64,000 nt of DNA from Moniliella sp. 'wahieum' (lineage: Eukaryota; Basidiomycota; Moniliellomycetes; Moniliellales; Moniliellaceae), in NCBI GenBank assembly GCA_003971905.1, contig RSEE01000140.1:1-64000 (forward strand), in the 5' to 3' direction. This document shows, in pieces, positions 22,379 through 34,100 of the stretch. A program made the position numbers and the translations under genes. Under the pieces are notes generated by a model. The model was given only the letters and a program-made list of their open reading frames with translations. It was not told where the DNA came from and did no database searches. Every line of letters begins with the position of its first letter. Position 1 is the first letter of the stretch.

Positions 22379-22446
22379 CCGTGCTGAACGCTGAACATGC
22401 TGAACGTTGAACGTGCTGAACGTTGAACGTTGAACGTTCAACGCTG
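22379..22446. repeat. TGAACGT heptamer tract
   Basis: About seven TGAACGT or TGAACGC units, some separated by GC or GTGC, ending in TTCAACGCTG. Confidence 0.85.
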
Positions 22447-22702
22447 CGCGCTTGGTCGGCGGCGTTGGATTGAGTACGCATGTGATTTTGTTTTCCCTGG
22501 TTTTCCTGTACGTGGCGTCTTTCGCCGACATTTCGCCTGAGGCTCAGGCCTGAGGGTCGTGGACTATTTGATCAATCCGTAAACATTGTCCAGTGATTGT
22601 GTAGGGTGGAGGGAACGAGGTGGCACGACGAAGGAGCGTGGAGTGAGCAACGTGTACCTGGTTCGTGCTAGTAGCCGGCCAACGCAATCACACAGGTTCG
22701 GT

Positions 22703-22828
22703 CAAATGATGTATGAACGTATGAACGTATGAACGTAGGAACCGCTGAAGCTAAAGCTTGAAGCTTTGAAGCTTGAAGCTTGAAGCTTGAAGCTTGAAGC
22801 TTGAAAATATTGACTAGTGACTAGAGTT
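22703..22828. repeat. Composite block of short tandem repeats
   Basis: Three arrays side by side: CGTATGAA octamers (22705-22737), TGAAGCT heptamers (22745-22806, about eight copies) and TGACTAG heptamers (22810-22825). Confidence 0.85.
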
Positions 22829-23493
22829 ATCCATTCAGCCTGGGTGCCTGACCAGTACAGACGCACCAAACCGTCCGTGGAACCATGCGGCGCATACTCG
22901 TTCGGAGAGATTGGGATGCGGGGCGCACATGCCGGCAGTCCCCCACCCTCCAGCACACCCGATCGCGACATGAAGGGGATGCGTCTGTGTGTCTGCTGGG
23001 TGGCATTGGCTGGGTCCTGGCTGGTGGTGCGCCAGCGTGGCGCCAAACACGCGGTTGTCGCACATGCCCAACGCACCACCGCCCCCTCTCCCCCCCGCAG
23101 CAGAGGGCAGCAGCGCAGCAGGAGACAGCCACCGGAGCGTGTCTGGCCACTGGGTGTGTGTGGGATGGGTGGGGGCGGGGGCGTGCTCTCGTGGCACGCG
23201 TAGCAGGGGACCAGTGCACTGCGTATACCCTGGCAGCTCGGCCTCCCAGCACCGATGCCGCATCCGGCAACACCCTCCCCCTGCTCCCACGGGGGCAGCC
23301 TTGCCATCGACGTCCTACCAGCCGATCATGCACTGGCGCCGTGCCCGCGCGCCGCCGCCGCAGACGTGGCACCCCGCCCGTGTGCGGCACCACTTGACGT
23401 GGCCGGGCGCCGCACACACTACGCCGCCGTGCCGGCGCGGTGGAGCAGCACACGGCCGGAATGGGCTGCCGGCCAAGCCCACAGGTGGCAGGG
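22829..23493. other. GC-rich upstream region of the GH128 gene
   Basis: Overlapping frames on both strands but no domain; I read this as non-coding promoter and 5' flank. Confidence 0.4.
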
Positions 23494-23500
23494 TATATAA
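23494..23500 (+). promoter_or_regulatory. TATA box of the GH128 gene
   Basis: TATATAA, 244 bp upstream of the ATG at 23744 and followed by a C-rich then (CT)n leader (23551-23570), a common layout in strongly expressed fungal genes. Confidence 0.55.
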
Positions 23501-23743
23501 TCCCCCCTGCCCCCCCCGCCCTCGCTGGGCGAACCCTCCCACCACACACCGCTCTCTCTCTCTCTCTCCCCTTCTCGCCCACCCTCCGCACGGCTCGACG
23601 CTGTCGCCGCTGAAAGCAGGTTCTTTCCAGCGCACCCCCCCTCCACGCACTCTCTCATCTCTCTCACGTTACTCACGCCCCACTTCGGCACTTGCCCGCT
23701 CCACCTCCACCTCCTTTTGCCTTTTTTTCGCCTTCTCTTCACA

Positions 23744-25272
23744 ATGCAGCTCTTCCGCCTTCTCGCTACTGCCCTCGTCGCTGGCTCGACGATGGTAGCC
23801 GCCTCCACCCCGAACCAGGCTGGCCTTGTCGCCCATCCGGCCCACCTCCACGCCCGGCGGGACCACCACCGTGCTCACGCCGGCATCGCGCGCCACGTCC
23901 GCCGCCAACGCAAGTGCAGCAAGAAGCTCCTGCCTCGAGCTCAACCGGTGCGGACTCGTCGTCCTCGGGCTCGGGTTCGGGTTCGGGCTCGGGTTCAGAC
24001 TCGGCCCAGCCCACTCCGTCTTCCGCTTCGTCCCCCGCTGCGTCCTCTGACGTACCTCGCAAGTCGGCCCAGTCGTCGCAGGCTAGCCTGTACCGTCACG
24101 GCTCCTCGTCCTCGTCTCGCTCGGCTAGCGCATCCCCACCTCGAGTGCCTCTAGCTCTGGCTCGTCCAGCTCGGGCTCGTCTAGCTCTGGCTCGTCGGGC
24201 GCCGGTCTGGATGTGCAGAAGAACGGTCTTGCGTGGCCGAACGGTCCTTGGGTCAACATTCAGCCGTACAAGAAGACGATGGGCTGGCTGTACTCGTGGG
24301 ACGCCTATCCCGCCACGGGTAACCCGAGTGCATCGGCCTTTGTACCGGAATCGATCAAGTTTTCCCCATGCTCTGGAGCAATGCTGGTTCGCGCATTTCC
24401 AACTGGCAAAAGTACGTGCTGAATGACCGTAACGCTGCGCAAAACAGTGCCAAGGTCGCCATGGGACCCAATGAGGTCAACCAGGCCGGTCAGGGCGAGA
24501 TGAGCGTCGGCGATGCGTGCAATTTGTTCCGGCAGTACATTGTGCCGTTGAAAGACCAGGAGGATGGTCCATCATTGGTGCTTCGACCAACGGTGCGCCG
24601 GACGGAATTGACTGGATGAACAACTTCAAGTCCCAGTGCAGCGATGTGTGGAACAAGGTGCGTTCGCTTTCTCCCCTGCTTGGTTCGATCTGATGGATCG
24701 GATGCCTCCAGGGATATTTTAGGGATGTTACCAGAAACTAACAGTTGATTGGATGGATCAGGTTGACGCGGACAGTCTGCACTTTTACGGTACCGACCCG
24801 CAAAAGGCCATCGCCTACTTTGAAAAGTGGCACACCCACATTTGGCAAGCCCCTGTTTATTACCGAGACGGCGTGTATGAACTACGACGGCACGGCCGCG
24901 CCCTCGCTGGGCCAGGCCTACAACTATGTCAAGGAAGTCAACAGCTGGGCCCACTCGACCAGCTACGTCAAGGGCATCGCCTTTTACGGTGTGATGGAGC
25001 AGATTAACATCAACAGTGTCAATCGTCTCTCTTCTTCCAGCGGCTCCCCCACCGACCTGTTCAACTTTTGGATCAACAATCTTGATCCATCTCAAGCTCG
25101 TCGAATCGTCGTGCTATGGCCGTCAGTTTTTGTTGAGTCGACGCTGGTTTCGTCCGATTCAACACGGCCATCTCTTTTCCCTACTCCCTTCCCCCCCGTC
25201 TCTCTCTCTTTCTCGGCGTTCATCTGCCCCTTGCACTTTCTCTTTGTACTACCTCTCTCTACGTTGCTTTGA
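23744..25272 (+). CDS. Secreted GH128-type glucan endo-1,3-beta-glucosidase (Asl1-like)
   Basis: Cell-wall beta-1,3-glucan hydrolase, probably secreted or wall-bound. ATG 23744 starts a signal peptide (MQLFRLLATALVAGSTMVAA), then a His/Arg-rich part and a long Ser/Gly-rich linker (about 23920-24200). The catalytic domain begins GLAWPNGPWVNIQPYKK. Its landmarks are LYSWDAYPATGN, MLWSNAG, AMGPNEVNQAGQGEMS (acid/base Glu of the family GFNEP site), ADSLHFYGTDPQKA and LFITETACMNY (nucleophile Glu). An intron at 24658-24761 has a GTGCGT donor, an ACTAACA branch site and a CAG acceptor. Frame changes fall near 23930, 24150, 24365, 24565 and 24840. The conserved part ends with DLFNFWINNL near 25080; the remaining codons to 25272 are likely read past a lost stop. 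Confidence 0.82.
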
Positions 25273-26209
25273 ATGGAGGGTATCCCGTGTGACATGTAAA
25301 GAAGCGATGCCTACGCACGATGCAGTGTTCTTTTCTCACGTCCTATTGTTGGTTGTTGGTGACATGCGTTTCACGTCGATCGATGGACACTTTGTTAGTT
25401 TGCGGGCGTAGTAAAACGCATGTAGACAAAATCTCTCCGCATCAGCGGTTGGGTGTACCTTGCCGTTTTGTTCTGCACGATCATCGATGTTCTATCTGAT
25501 ACCGTCAATGCAGGCAGGTCGATCGTGTTGGTAGGCTGCCGGTGTTACTAGTTGCTGGGGAGGGCTGCTACTGAAGCTGAGCTTGGCTTGCTTCAGCTTC
25601 ACTGCCCTATTCCAACTGTGGGTGAGTTGGGCTTGATTCCCAGCATCTGACATTCTCAGGCTTCTCGACAAGCGCCTGATCCTGAGCCTGAACCGGAGAG
25701 CCGTCGGCTGCCTGTTCCCCACGCCACTGGCCAGCGTGGGGTGACCGCACTAATGATCGGTGATGGGCTTTGGCCCCAGTTGCAAGGAAATGCGCATCAC
25801 GTGCAGCACGCGTCAGCGCATGCTGTGGCTGGGGTCATGCATGGCGCTGCACTCTGAGATCGGACGGCCGTGGGCGCGGTCCGCGCGCGGGATCAAGCGG
25901 CGGCGGGGGAGGGGGGCAGTGTGGGCGCGGTGCATGCCGTCTGTGCTGGTGTGGGGCGCGTGCGGATGGGCGGCGGGGCATGAGAGCAGTGTGGCAGCAG
26001 GCGGCCCTCGCGCGCGCGCCGCCCCGTGCGGCAGGCCGTGTCTGTGTCTGGGGATGCAATGCAGGATGCGCCGGCAGGCCGTGACGGGGGGGTGACTTGA
26101 CTAGTGAGCTAGTGTGCATCCAGTCCCTATCCCCTCCGCCTGCATCTGCCAGACATTTTCGCTGCTGCCTCGCCTGCGCCGCTGCTTGTCCACCACCTCC
26201 TTCCTCCCC
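25273..26209. other. Intergenic, no supported gene
   Basis: 3' flank of the GH128 gene, then a GC-rich stretch (25840-26090). TGACTAGTGAGCTAGTG, a TGACTAG-family remnant, lies at 26098-26114. Confidence 0.4.
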
Positions 26210-26958
26210 ATGGGCAACTGGCTCACACGCAAGCTGCGCCCCAAGGCGCCTCCCGCCGACACCCCCGCCACCGCCACCAGCCACCGCCAACCCGCCACCA
26301 CCCCACAGCCCTCCGCCGCCAGCCCCGCCTCCCCCGCCGCTGCGGCCCCCTCCATCACCACCACCCCTCCCGAGCCCTCTGCCGCCGCCGCCACGCCTCA
26401 GCCCGACCCCCCGCCTCGGCACTGCCCAAGTCGCCCAGCACCTACAGCGCCTCCGCGCCCCTTTATCCCTCGTTTCCGCAACCGCAGTCGCAGTCGCAGC
26501 AGCCACCCACCGGCCACTGCCGCTTCAGCCGCAGCCACCGAGACCAAGCCCGCCTCCGCTACCGCCGACGGCTCCAAAGACAAAGTCTCGGCGGCCTCAG
26601 CCACGTCGCCACCATCTACCGCCAATGGCGGCCCGCAGTCGCCACTTTTGTCCAGCAGCAGCCACGAGGCCCCACCAGCGTCTCTTAACCAGACCCAGGT
26701 GCAGGCGCCCGAGCAGCCGCAGCCGCAAAAGCAAGACCAGAGCGATCTGTTCCAGTTTGGGTTTGGCGGGGCACCCGAGGGTCTCGCATCCAGCTTGGTC
26801 ATCCCCAAAACGGGGGCCCATGTCCGGCCCAGCACACCACCGCAGCTAGGGAGTTGCCCTCGGTCCGTCCCCTCTCGACGGACGAGTTGATGGCCCAATG
26901 GTCCAAGCAGGCCAACGCCAACGCTAACGGCACGGCGGCCCCCGTGCAGGCATCGTGA
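26210..26958 (+). CDS. Hypothetical Pro/Ala/Ser-rich protein beginning MGNW
   Basis: I do not recognise the family. The start at 26210 has a strong context (CCCCATGGGC) and gives MGNWLTRKLRPKAPPADTPA; glycine at position 2 makes N-myristoylation possible but the rest of the signal is weak. A long disordered Pro/Ala/Thr/Ser region follows (about 26250-26700), with short segments best read in other frames near 26400-26520. The C-terminal part looks ordered: DLFQFGFGGAPEGLASSLVI, then, after a frame change near 26825, ELPSVRPLSTDELMAQWSKQ, and a stop at 26956-26958. Such a protein of about 250 residues could be a membrane-anchored or mitochondrial adaptor, but this is a guess. Confidence 0.5.
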
Positions 26959-27761
26959 CCTTCCCCCGGTCTTGGCCCCTCTGCGGAGGAGACACATTCG
27001 ATACCCCCCCTTGCTATCTTCCTCCCCTTTGCCCCCCCCCCCCCCGCCCGATTCCCCTCTAGCTCTTGCCTCTTTCATCCCACCGCGCTGTAGTAGGGCT
27101 TACCCCCGCTTCTTCCCTCTGCCCGCCCCCGTGGTGTGTGGTACACCCCGTCCTCTCTACTGCTGCCGACAAGACGGCTGCCCGTCATCCTTCCCACCCC
27201 AGCCTCTCTCTCTTCTCTGACGTTCTGTGCCTGGCTTTGTCCTGTGTCTGCGTGTCTGTCTTGACGTTTTGTTTTGCGGGGACTACTCTCGTTGCTGCTT
27301 TGGAAAAATACACACTGCACGCCCTGTGGATGGGTGGGGTTGGGCCGCCATGTAGTTGTGGTACAAGCGAAGCAGATGGGACGGGTGGGATAGACGTGAC
27401 AGGTGGGATAGACGTGACAGGTGGGACAGGTGGGACAGGTGGGACAGGTGGGACAGGTGGGACAGGTGGGACAGGTGGGACGCGACGGCAGATGCGCGGC
27501 TGGCTGCAGCTGCTGCCCGGCGCTCATTAACATTGACTAATTGGCTAATGCAGAGGTGCGATGCAGTGCCTGCGGAAATCGAAACCCAGCGGCGGAAAAG
27601 GCAACTGCGGGTATACTACGACCCCTACTCCACCTGCTACTACTATTGCTACTGCTACGCGGCTGCGCCACTGCCACCACCACCACCACCATCGCCGCCT
27701 CCCCTTCGCCTCTCTGCCACGCTGCCCTTCGCTATTTCATTCCCTGGCCACACTTCCGCTC
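26959..27761. other. Intergenic with CT-rich tract and a minisatellite
   Basis: Polypyrimidine-rich 3' flank with a C11 run (27030-27045), then the nonamer array at 27399-27481. 27659-27720 is CCACCA/CTGCTAC simple sequence just upstream of the transportin start. Confidence 0.5.
27399..27481. repeat. GTGGGACAG nonamer array
   Basis: Two diverged units (GGTGGGATAGACGTGACA) followed by seven near-perfect tandem GTGGGACAG copies. Confidence 0.9.
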
Positions 27762-30670
27762 ATGAGCGCGATGGCCACTGTGCCCTACTCGACCGCCAAG
27801 GGCGCCTCGTGCGTCCGCACTCCCCCTTTCGGTGCGGGCAAGGGCAAGGGCGAAGACAGGACCTGTCCCTGGGCACGTCCGAGGAGATGGAAGAGCTTCG
27901 AGCCTTTCCCGACTACCCTGCCTACCTTCTCGTTGTCTTTACTCGAAATCACGAGGCCCAGATCCCCCCATACGCGAAGCGGTGGCAGGTCTCTTGTTGC
28001 GCAACCACCTCCTCAACTCGGCCCTGCTCTATCCTCTCAGCGGGCGCACGCTGGCCGACATCCGACAGCAAGTCCTGCCCCTCCCCGCTCCCCCACCAGC
28101 TCATTCGCCGAACAGCCGGCTTGGCTCTGGTCGCATTGGTCAAATCGTATCCTTCTCAATTGAGTAGCATGATCACTGGCCTCCGTACCCACCTCCTTTC
28201 CGCCTCGCTTACGGAACTGCATGCGGCCTTGTGTGTGTTGACCGAATTGGCGCAGGACGCGCCGCAACGGTTCGGGTCGCTGTCGAAGCAGAACTGGTTG
28301 GTCTCCGCTTCGGTACTGTTTACCTTCTCCTCCACGCTGCAGGTGCGCATTCTAGCCCTGCGCACCCTGCATGCGCTTGCTCTGGTCTCTTCACCTATCC
28401 TCACTCCGGATTTGGAAAGTCTGTTGGACGCTCTGATTGTGCGGACTAAAGATCCCGATCCGAGTGTGCGCACGCTCGTCTGTCAAACATTTTGTTTCAT
28501 GGTGCGTCTGCTGCCACAAAAGCTCCTGACGCACATGGACGTCGTGATGAAGTTCATGCTCGCCTCGACCCGCGACGCCAACCCACAGATTGCGCTGGAA
28601 GCATGTCGGTTTTGGCTCGATGCGGCTGAACACCCACGTGTCGCTACGTCTCTCTGTTTTCCTGCCGCACCTCGTCCCGGTTCTTCTCGCATCCATGGTC
28701 TACGATAAAACCGACCTGCTTGTCTTGGAGCGCGAGCAGAATCGCCGCCTCCCACTCTCCATTCGTCCGCCCCTCCTCGTTGCACATCCAACCCTCGCTC
28801 GTGCGCAGCCCCAAGGAGCTTGCACCACCTACTGCTGCACCGGCCTCCGCATCCGCACAGGACTCTTCCACCTCCATTTCCACTTCCACTTCCACTTCCA
28901 CTTCCACTTCCACTTCCACTTCCACTTCCACTTCCACTTCCACTTCCACTTCCGCTTCCACTTCCGCTTCCACTTCCGCTTCCACTACCACTACCACTAC
29001 TGCCTCCGGCTCCGCTTCGGGCCCTCCCAAACCTCCCCCCGACGTGTCGGAATTTGATCCGCTCAATGACTGGAACTTGCGCAAGTGCAGTGCCGCGACG
29101 CTGGACATGTTGTCCGTTCGCTTTCCTGCCGAGCTCTTACGTCCGCTGCTGCCGCTGCTGAGGCAGAAACTGCGCTCGTCCGAGTGGGTGGAGAAAGAGC
29201 TGGGGTATTGGCGTTGGGTGCGATTGCAGACGGTGCGTACGACGAGATGCGCTCTCACTTGCCCCATTTGATTCCGTTTTTGATCCCGCTGCTGGGCTTC
29301 AAACATGCTTTGGTGCGCAGCATTGCGTGCTGGACACTGGGTCGGTACGGGCGCTGGTGTTTGGCCGACGAATCGGAGCACATCTCCACGTACTTTTCCC
29401 AGGTCCTGGAGGGCCTGCTCAAGTGCACGCTCGATCCCAGTATGCGGGTGCAAGAGGCCGGGTGCAGCGCAGTGGCCACGTTAGCCGAAGATGCAGGGAC
29501 GGAACTGGTGCCGTTTCTGCCCATGGTGCTGGAAAACCTAATGCAGGCGTACCAACAGTTCCACAACCAGAGGGACAGCATGCTGGCCGTCTACGACGCT
29601 CTGGGCGCGGTCGTGGACGCTGTGGGAGATAGTCTGTGTGAGGCCGAGTATGCCCAGCTCCTCTTGCCGCCCCTCATGACACGATGGGCGGCACTTGCGA
29701 ACGACGACCCGGGACTCCCGCCCCTGCTGGAATTCTTGTCGTCTGTGGCCATCGTGATGGAAACCAGGTTCCAGCCGTATGCGCCAGCAGTGTTCCAGCG
29801 GTGCGTGGTGCTGCTGTCCGAGTCGCTGATGCGGTACGAGGTGTGGGGGCGAGGTACGCCAGCCACCTGGCCCGAAGCAAGACTGGTGGTGGATGCGCTG
29901 GATCTGTTGTCGGGACTGATGCAGGGCCTTCAAGGGAGAGCACAACCTTTGGTCCAAGCCATGGCATCGTCCATCCTGCCGCTCTTGACGCTCTGTTTGC
30001 GAGTGAAGGAGAGCGAAGTAAGGCAATCGGCATTTGCCTTCCTAGGGGACCTAGCTATCTTTTCCTTTCCCCATCTGCGCCCTGCGCTCCCCCCTTTGCT
30101 GCCCTACTTGATTGCCCAGATCGAGGACAGTCCCAAGGGCCCGAATGTGAGCGTGTGCAACAACGCGGCTTGGGCCCTGGGGGAAATCGCACTGCAACTC
30201 GGGCCGGATCCTGGACTGCAGCAGTGGGTGCCCACCATGCGGGACCACTTGATGCCCGTGCTACTCAATCCTAAATCCAGTCGCTCCCTAGCGGAAAACG
30301 CGGCGGTGGCACTGGGCCGACTGGGCCTGGTCGCGCCCGAGGAGGTAGCCCCGTACCTCGGTACCTTTGCTCTGCCCTGTGCTCGGCCATGTGGGACGTG
30401 AAGGATACAGAAGAAAAAGATTCGGGATTCCGCGGCTTTTGCCGCTTGGTCCAGCACAACCCGACTGCGATTCAGACCCCCTTGACATTTGCCGTGTTGG
30501 CCTTGGCTATTGCCCAGTGGTCCACTCCGTCGCACGAGCTGAACCAGATGTTCGCATCGCTCTTGCTGGACTACCGGGACCAAGTGGGAGCAGACCAAGC
30601 TTGGCCCGAGCTTCTCGCCCGTCTGCCCGTTCGCGTTGTTCGTCGGCTGCAAACACGGTATGGGATTTGA
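27762..30670 (+). CDS. KAP104: Transportin (karyopherin beta-2, Kap104-like)
   Basis: Nuclear import receptor for PY-NLS cargo, built of HEAT repeats and controlled by RanGTP. Landmarks in order: EEMEELRAFPDYPAYLLVVF; GLLLRNHLLNSALLYPL; IRRTAGLALVALVKSYPSQL; LVCQTFCFMVRLLPQKL; IALEACRFWLDAAEHP; FLPHLVPVLLASMVYDKTD; DWNLRKCSAATLDMLSVRFP; ALVRSIACWTLGRYGRW; RVQEAGCSAVATLAEDAGTE; VCNNAAWALGEIALQLG; ENAAVALGRLGLVAPEEVAP; EEKDSGFRGFCRLVQHNP; LQTRYGI at the stop 30668-30670. All match transportin-1 closely. The exact start is uncertain; ATG 27762 is the nearest candidate. Frame changes occur near 27850, 27980, 28080, 28645, 28850, 29205 and 30375. The loop before DWNLRKC, acidic in animal transportin, is here a Ser/Thr tract encoded by a hexamer repeat. 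Confidence 0.9.
28865..29006 (+). repeat. (TTCCAC)n hexamer repeat inside transportin
   Basis: About 20 copies, some changed to TTCCGC, then ACTACC. In the frame that joins DWNLRKC it encodes alternating Ser-Thr; other frames give Pro-Leu or Phe-His. It occupies the H8-loop position. Confidence 0.9.
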
Positions 30671-31158
30671 TCTTGGATCTCCCTACCTTTCTATCTTCGT
30701 GCCAAAGCCGGTATGCCGAGCATGATATGGAGATGGTGTGAATGATGGGGCTGGATAGTTGAGCACGTGTGAGCCCGATGGTTATAACCTAGCTAGCAAC
30801 GCAGCAGCAGCACAGCACAGCACCAGAGATGGCAGATGGCACGCAAGAGCTACGAGCAGACTTCGGCTGTTGCTGTTTTGGCGTAGTCGCGAGACCGAAT
30901 CTGCGTTGGTGCTAGAGTGGGGCCTGGATGAATGGATGATCAGTGATCGATGATCGACTCGATCAGTGGTCTTGCGGGGTAGCCGTCGTTTCAAGGTTTC
31001 ATCCCCGGGCGGAAATGGCCCTGACCCCCCGTTCCGCTCCCCGCCAATTTTTGGGCAATTTTTCGGGGCGCCGCCTTGGTCTGGACTGCGGCTGGGCGGG
31101 CGGGTGTTGGAGTAGCATAGGCTGCCCCACCACCACCACCCGGATCCCCGTGCTCGCC
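30671..31158. other. Intergenic between transportin and NOP4
   Basis: Short region with CAGCAG/CACAG simple sequence (30798-30822) and, at 30933-30968, TGATCAG/TGATCGA heptamers. It holds the presumed NOP4 promoter; no TATA box seen. Confidence 0.5.
30933..30968. repeat. TGATCGA heptamer cluster
   Basis: TGATCAG, TGATCGA, TGATCGA in tandem, then CTCGATCAGTGG. Same family as 12124-12154. Confidence 0.75.
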
Positions 31159-34100
31159 ATGGCCTCTGCCTCCGATCCTCCGCCCAAGATCCGCGGGGGC
31201 AAGATGCTGTTCGTCTCGCGTCTTCCCTACAGCGTCACCACCGACACGCTCAACGAATACTTTGGTGACATTGGCCCTCTGCGCAAAGCGTTTGTCGTGA
31301 CCGACAAGGAGTCGCACAAGTCCAAGGTGTGGCCTATGTCCAGTATGCCTTGGCTGACGATGCGGAGCGGGCCGTGGAGGAGCTTGGAAACAAGCCCATT
31401 CCTGGTATTGAGGGTGCCCCCGCCCGATTCGTATCGAGCTCGCACGTACACGCGAACCCCCCACCGACCGCAAACGTCCCGCCGACCCCCTCGAGGCAGA
31501 CAGCAAGAAAGCCAAGTTCACCTCGGTTCGCCCTGATTCGGCTGCAGCGTCCGTCCCGACACCGAAGCAGGACAAAAAAGTGGTGCCCCTTGGGGCCTGC
31601 ACCTGTCCTGACCCTGTCTCTGTCTCTGCCATCCCATCTGCCTCGCCGGCGACGACCAAGGCCGCTAGGCCCGCATCCGCATCTGCGTCTGCGTCTACCT
31701 CTGCCTCTGCCCATGTGTCTAAGGAAGATCGTGCACTTGCTCAACGTACCCTGGTTGTCACTGGCCTTGCGCGCTGCAGCCCTCAGCCCGACACGAAACA
31801 ACTGTACAAGCGGGTGCGTAAGCTGGGGGATGTGGAGGAAGTGTTCTACCCTGCCCCAGGCGCGGACGTGAATACGGCACATGTGCTGTTCCGTACGCCG
31901 AACCATGCACAACTTGCTGTGCCCAAGCTCGATGGCCATATCTACAAGTCTGCCACGCTGCGTGCCCACCTCAAAGCTCGGATCGATGCGCGGTCGCGGT
32001 TGGAGAAGACGATTACCAACCCGAGACACGCGCTCGACGCGAAGCGGCCGCTGCTCAGACCAAGGCTGCTTCCTTGTTGGACGCAATTGCGGTTCTCAAC
32101 TTGCCCCATTCGTCGTTGCGCGTCCCGGGACAAGGTCCACTCGATGGAATGGAACTGCTTTCGCATGCCTCGGGCGGAGCCTTTGCCAACGGACGGATCG
32201 AACGGCGCAATCGGCTGATTGTGCGCAATTGCCCTTTGATGTATGTCCCCGTTCTAATTCTAATTCTAGTTCTAGTTCTACTGCTACGGAGGAGAAGGGA
32301 TCGGAACTGACTCGCTTGCCCAGATCACACCGGAAGACTTGAAGGCGTACTTTTTGCCGTTTGGACCGTTGTATGAAGTGGATGTACCCCAGACGGAAAA
32401 GAAGGTGCGGGTCCACAAGCGGCCTCGGGGCGCACACGCCACGACTACCACGGAGACGGAGGAAGATGCGATGAGTGGAGTAGAGGAGGACGAGGAGCGT
32501 CATCTGCTTCGGAGGGAGCATCGTCAGAAGAGGAAGAAGAGACGGCATCTGACAATGACGACTCGGACGATGACGAGGACTCGGACTCGGATGGTGACGA
32601 TGACGATGAGGAATCCGAGGCAGACGAAGAGGAGAAGTCCAACGCTGCGTCTGATGCCGAGTCGGACACATCCTCTTCGTCCTCCAAGGCCAGCGCGGCT
32701 GCTGCGACTGCGACTGCGAAGCCTGCCGCGACAACAACCCGTGGTCGTGGGTTCGGGTTTGTGTGGTTTGTGTCGTACGCGGATGCGGAACGTGCGCTGA
32801 GTCTGAACGAGACCGATATGCGGCATGGGGAGGCGGAGCGCGTGGCACTGCAGGCGGCCAAGAACTCGGGTCTGGGTGTGGTGCGGCGCAAAGCCAAGAA
32901 GGCACGGGATGTGGTGTTGCAGCATGCCCATCCGGCCCGCACGGTGACCGTGCAGTTTGCCGTGGGGAAGGACGAGTACGAGAAGACCAAGGACCAGGCT
33001 ACGGTTACCCCCACCTCTGACGGGGAGGATGAGGCGGAAGGTGCCAAGGACGCCAAGTCTTCCCGCGAAGGAGGGGAGAAGAGCCGTCCCCCACCCCCTG
33101 AGGAGGGCACCACCCTCTTTGTCCGTAACATCCCCTTTAGTGCTACCGAGGCAGAGTTTGCTCTCTTCCGTGGGTTTGGTCCGATGCGGTATGCGCGGCT
33201 GGTGATGGGCAGTGACAAGACGCCGCGGGGCACGGGCTTTGTCTCGTTCTGGGACAAGATCATGCGGATGCCTGTCTGGCGCTGGCGAAACGCGTCAGCA
33301 AGGAAGCCGCCACGTCGGAGACCAAGGCGGAAGGCCAACACTACTCTTCTGTCTTGACTGCCGATGCGGGGTCGGCCATGGCAGCGCCGCTGACGCTGCA
33401 GGGCCGTGTTCTTGTGGTTGTCCCCGCCATGGAGCGAGGGGATGCAGCGGCGATTGCTGCTGATCGGGTGGCAGCGCGGGCCAAGACGGATAAGAGGAAC
33501 ACCCACTTGTTGCGGGAAGGGGTACCGTTTGCCCATTCCCCACTGGCGTCTGAAGTTGGGGAGAAAGATGCGGAAGTCCGCATGGCGTCGTTTGGGTTGC
33601 GCAAGCAACAACTTTCGGCCAATGCTGCGCTGTATGTTTCGCCGACGCGACTGTCGGTCCGACGGCTGCCTCTGTGGGTAGGGGATGTAGAGCTGCGTCG
33701 ACTCGCGTCGTTGGCGCTGCGTGCGTTTGACCAGGAGGTCAAGGACGGTACCCGTGCCCCGCTTCCTCCCGCCGAAGCAGAGGCCAAGGGATACGACCCG
33801 GGCCACGTACCTGTCAAGGGTGTCCACGCCCGGATCATCCGGCAAAAGGACCGGTTGGACCAGCTGTTTGCGTCGCGTGGCCTGGGCCGTTCCCAAGGGT
33901 ACGGGTTTGTGGAACTGCCATCGTTGCCCATGGCACTGAAAGTGCTGCGGTACCTCAATGCCTGGCCCGAGGCCGTGCCGACGCTGGTCAAGCTGCACCG
34001 TACCGAACTGCAGGGCACCCGGAAGCATCTTACCGCTGAGCTCAAGCATGTTTCTCCGGCCAAACGCGAGGAGACGGAACTGTTGTTGAAGCGGATCGAA

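Noticed and set aside
22827-23798. Several 150-270-codon frames on both strands
   Set aside because: GC-rich promoter region with a TATA box and CT leader for the GH128 gene; no conserved content.
28820-29161. Open frame of alternating Pro-Leu
   Set aside because: Alternative frame of the TTCCAC repeat inside transportin; the Ser-Thr frame joins the conserved DWNLRKC segment.
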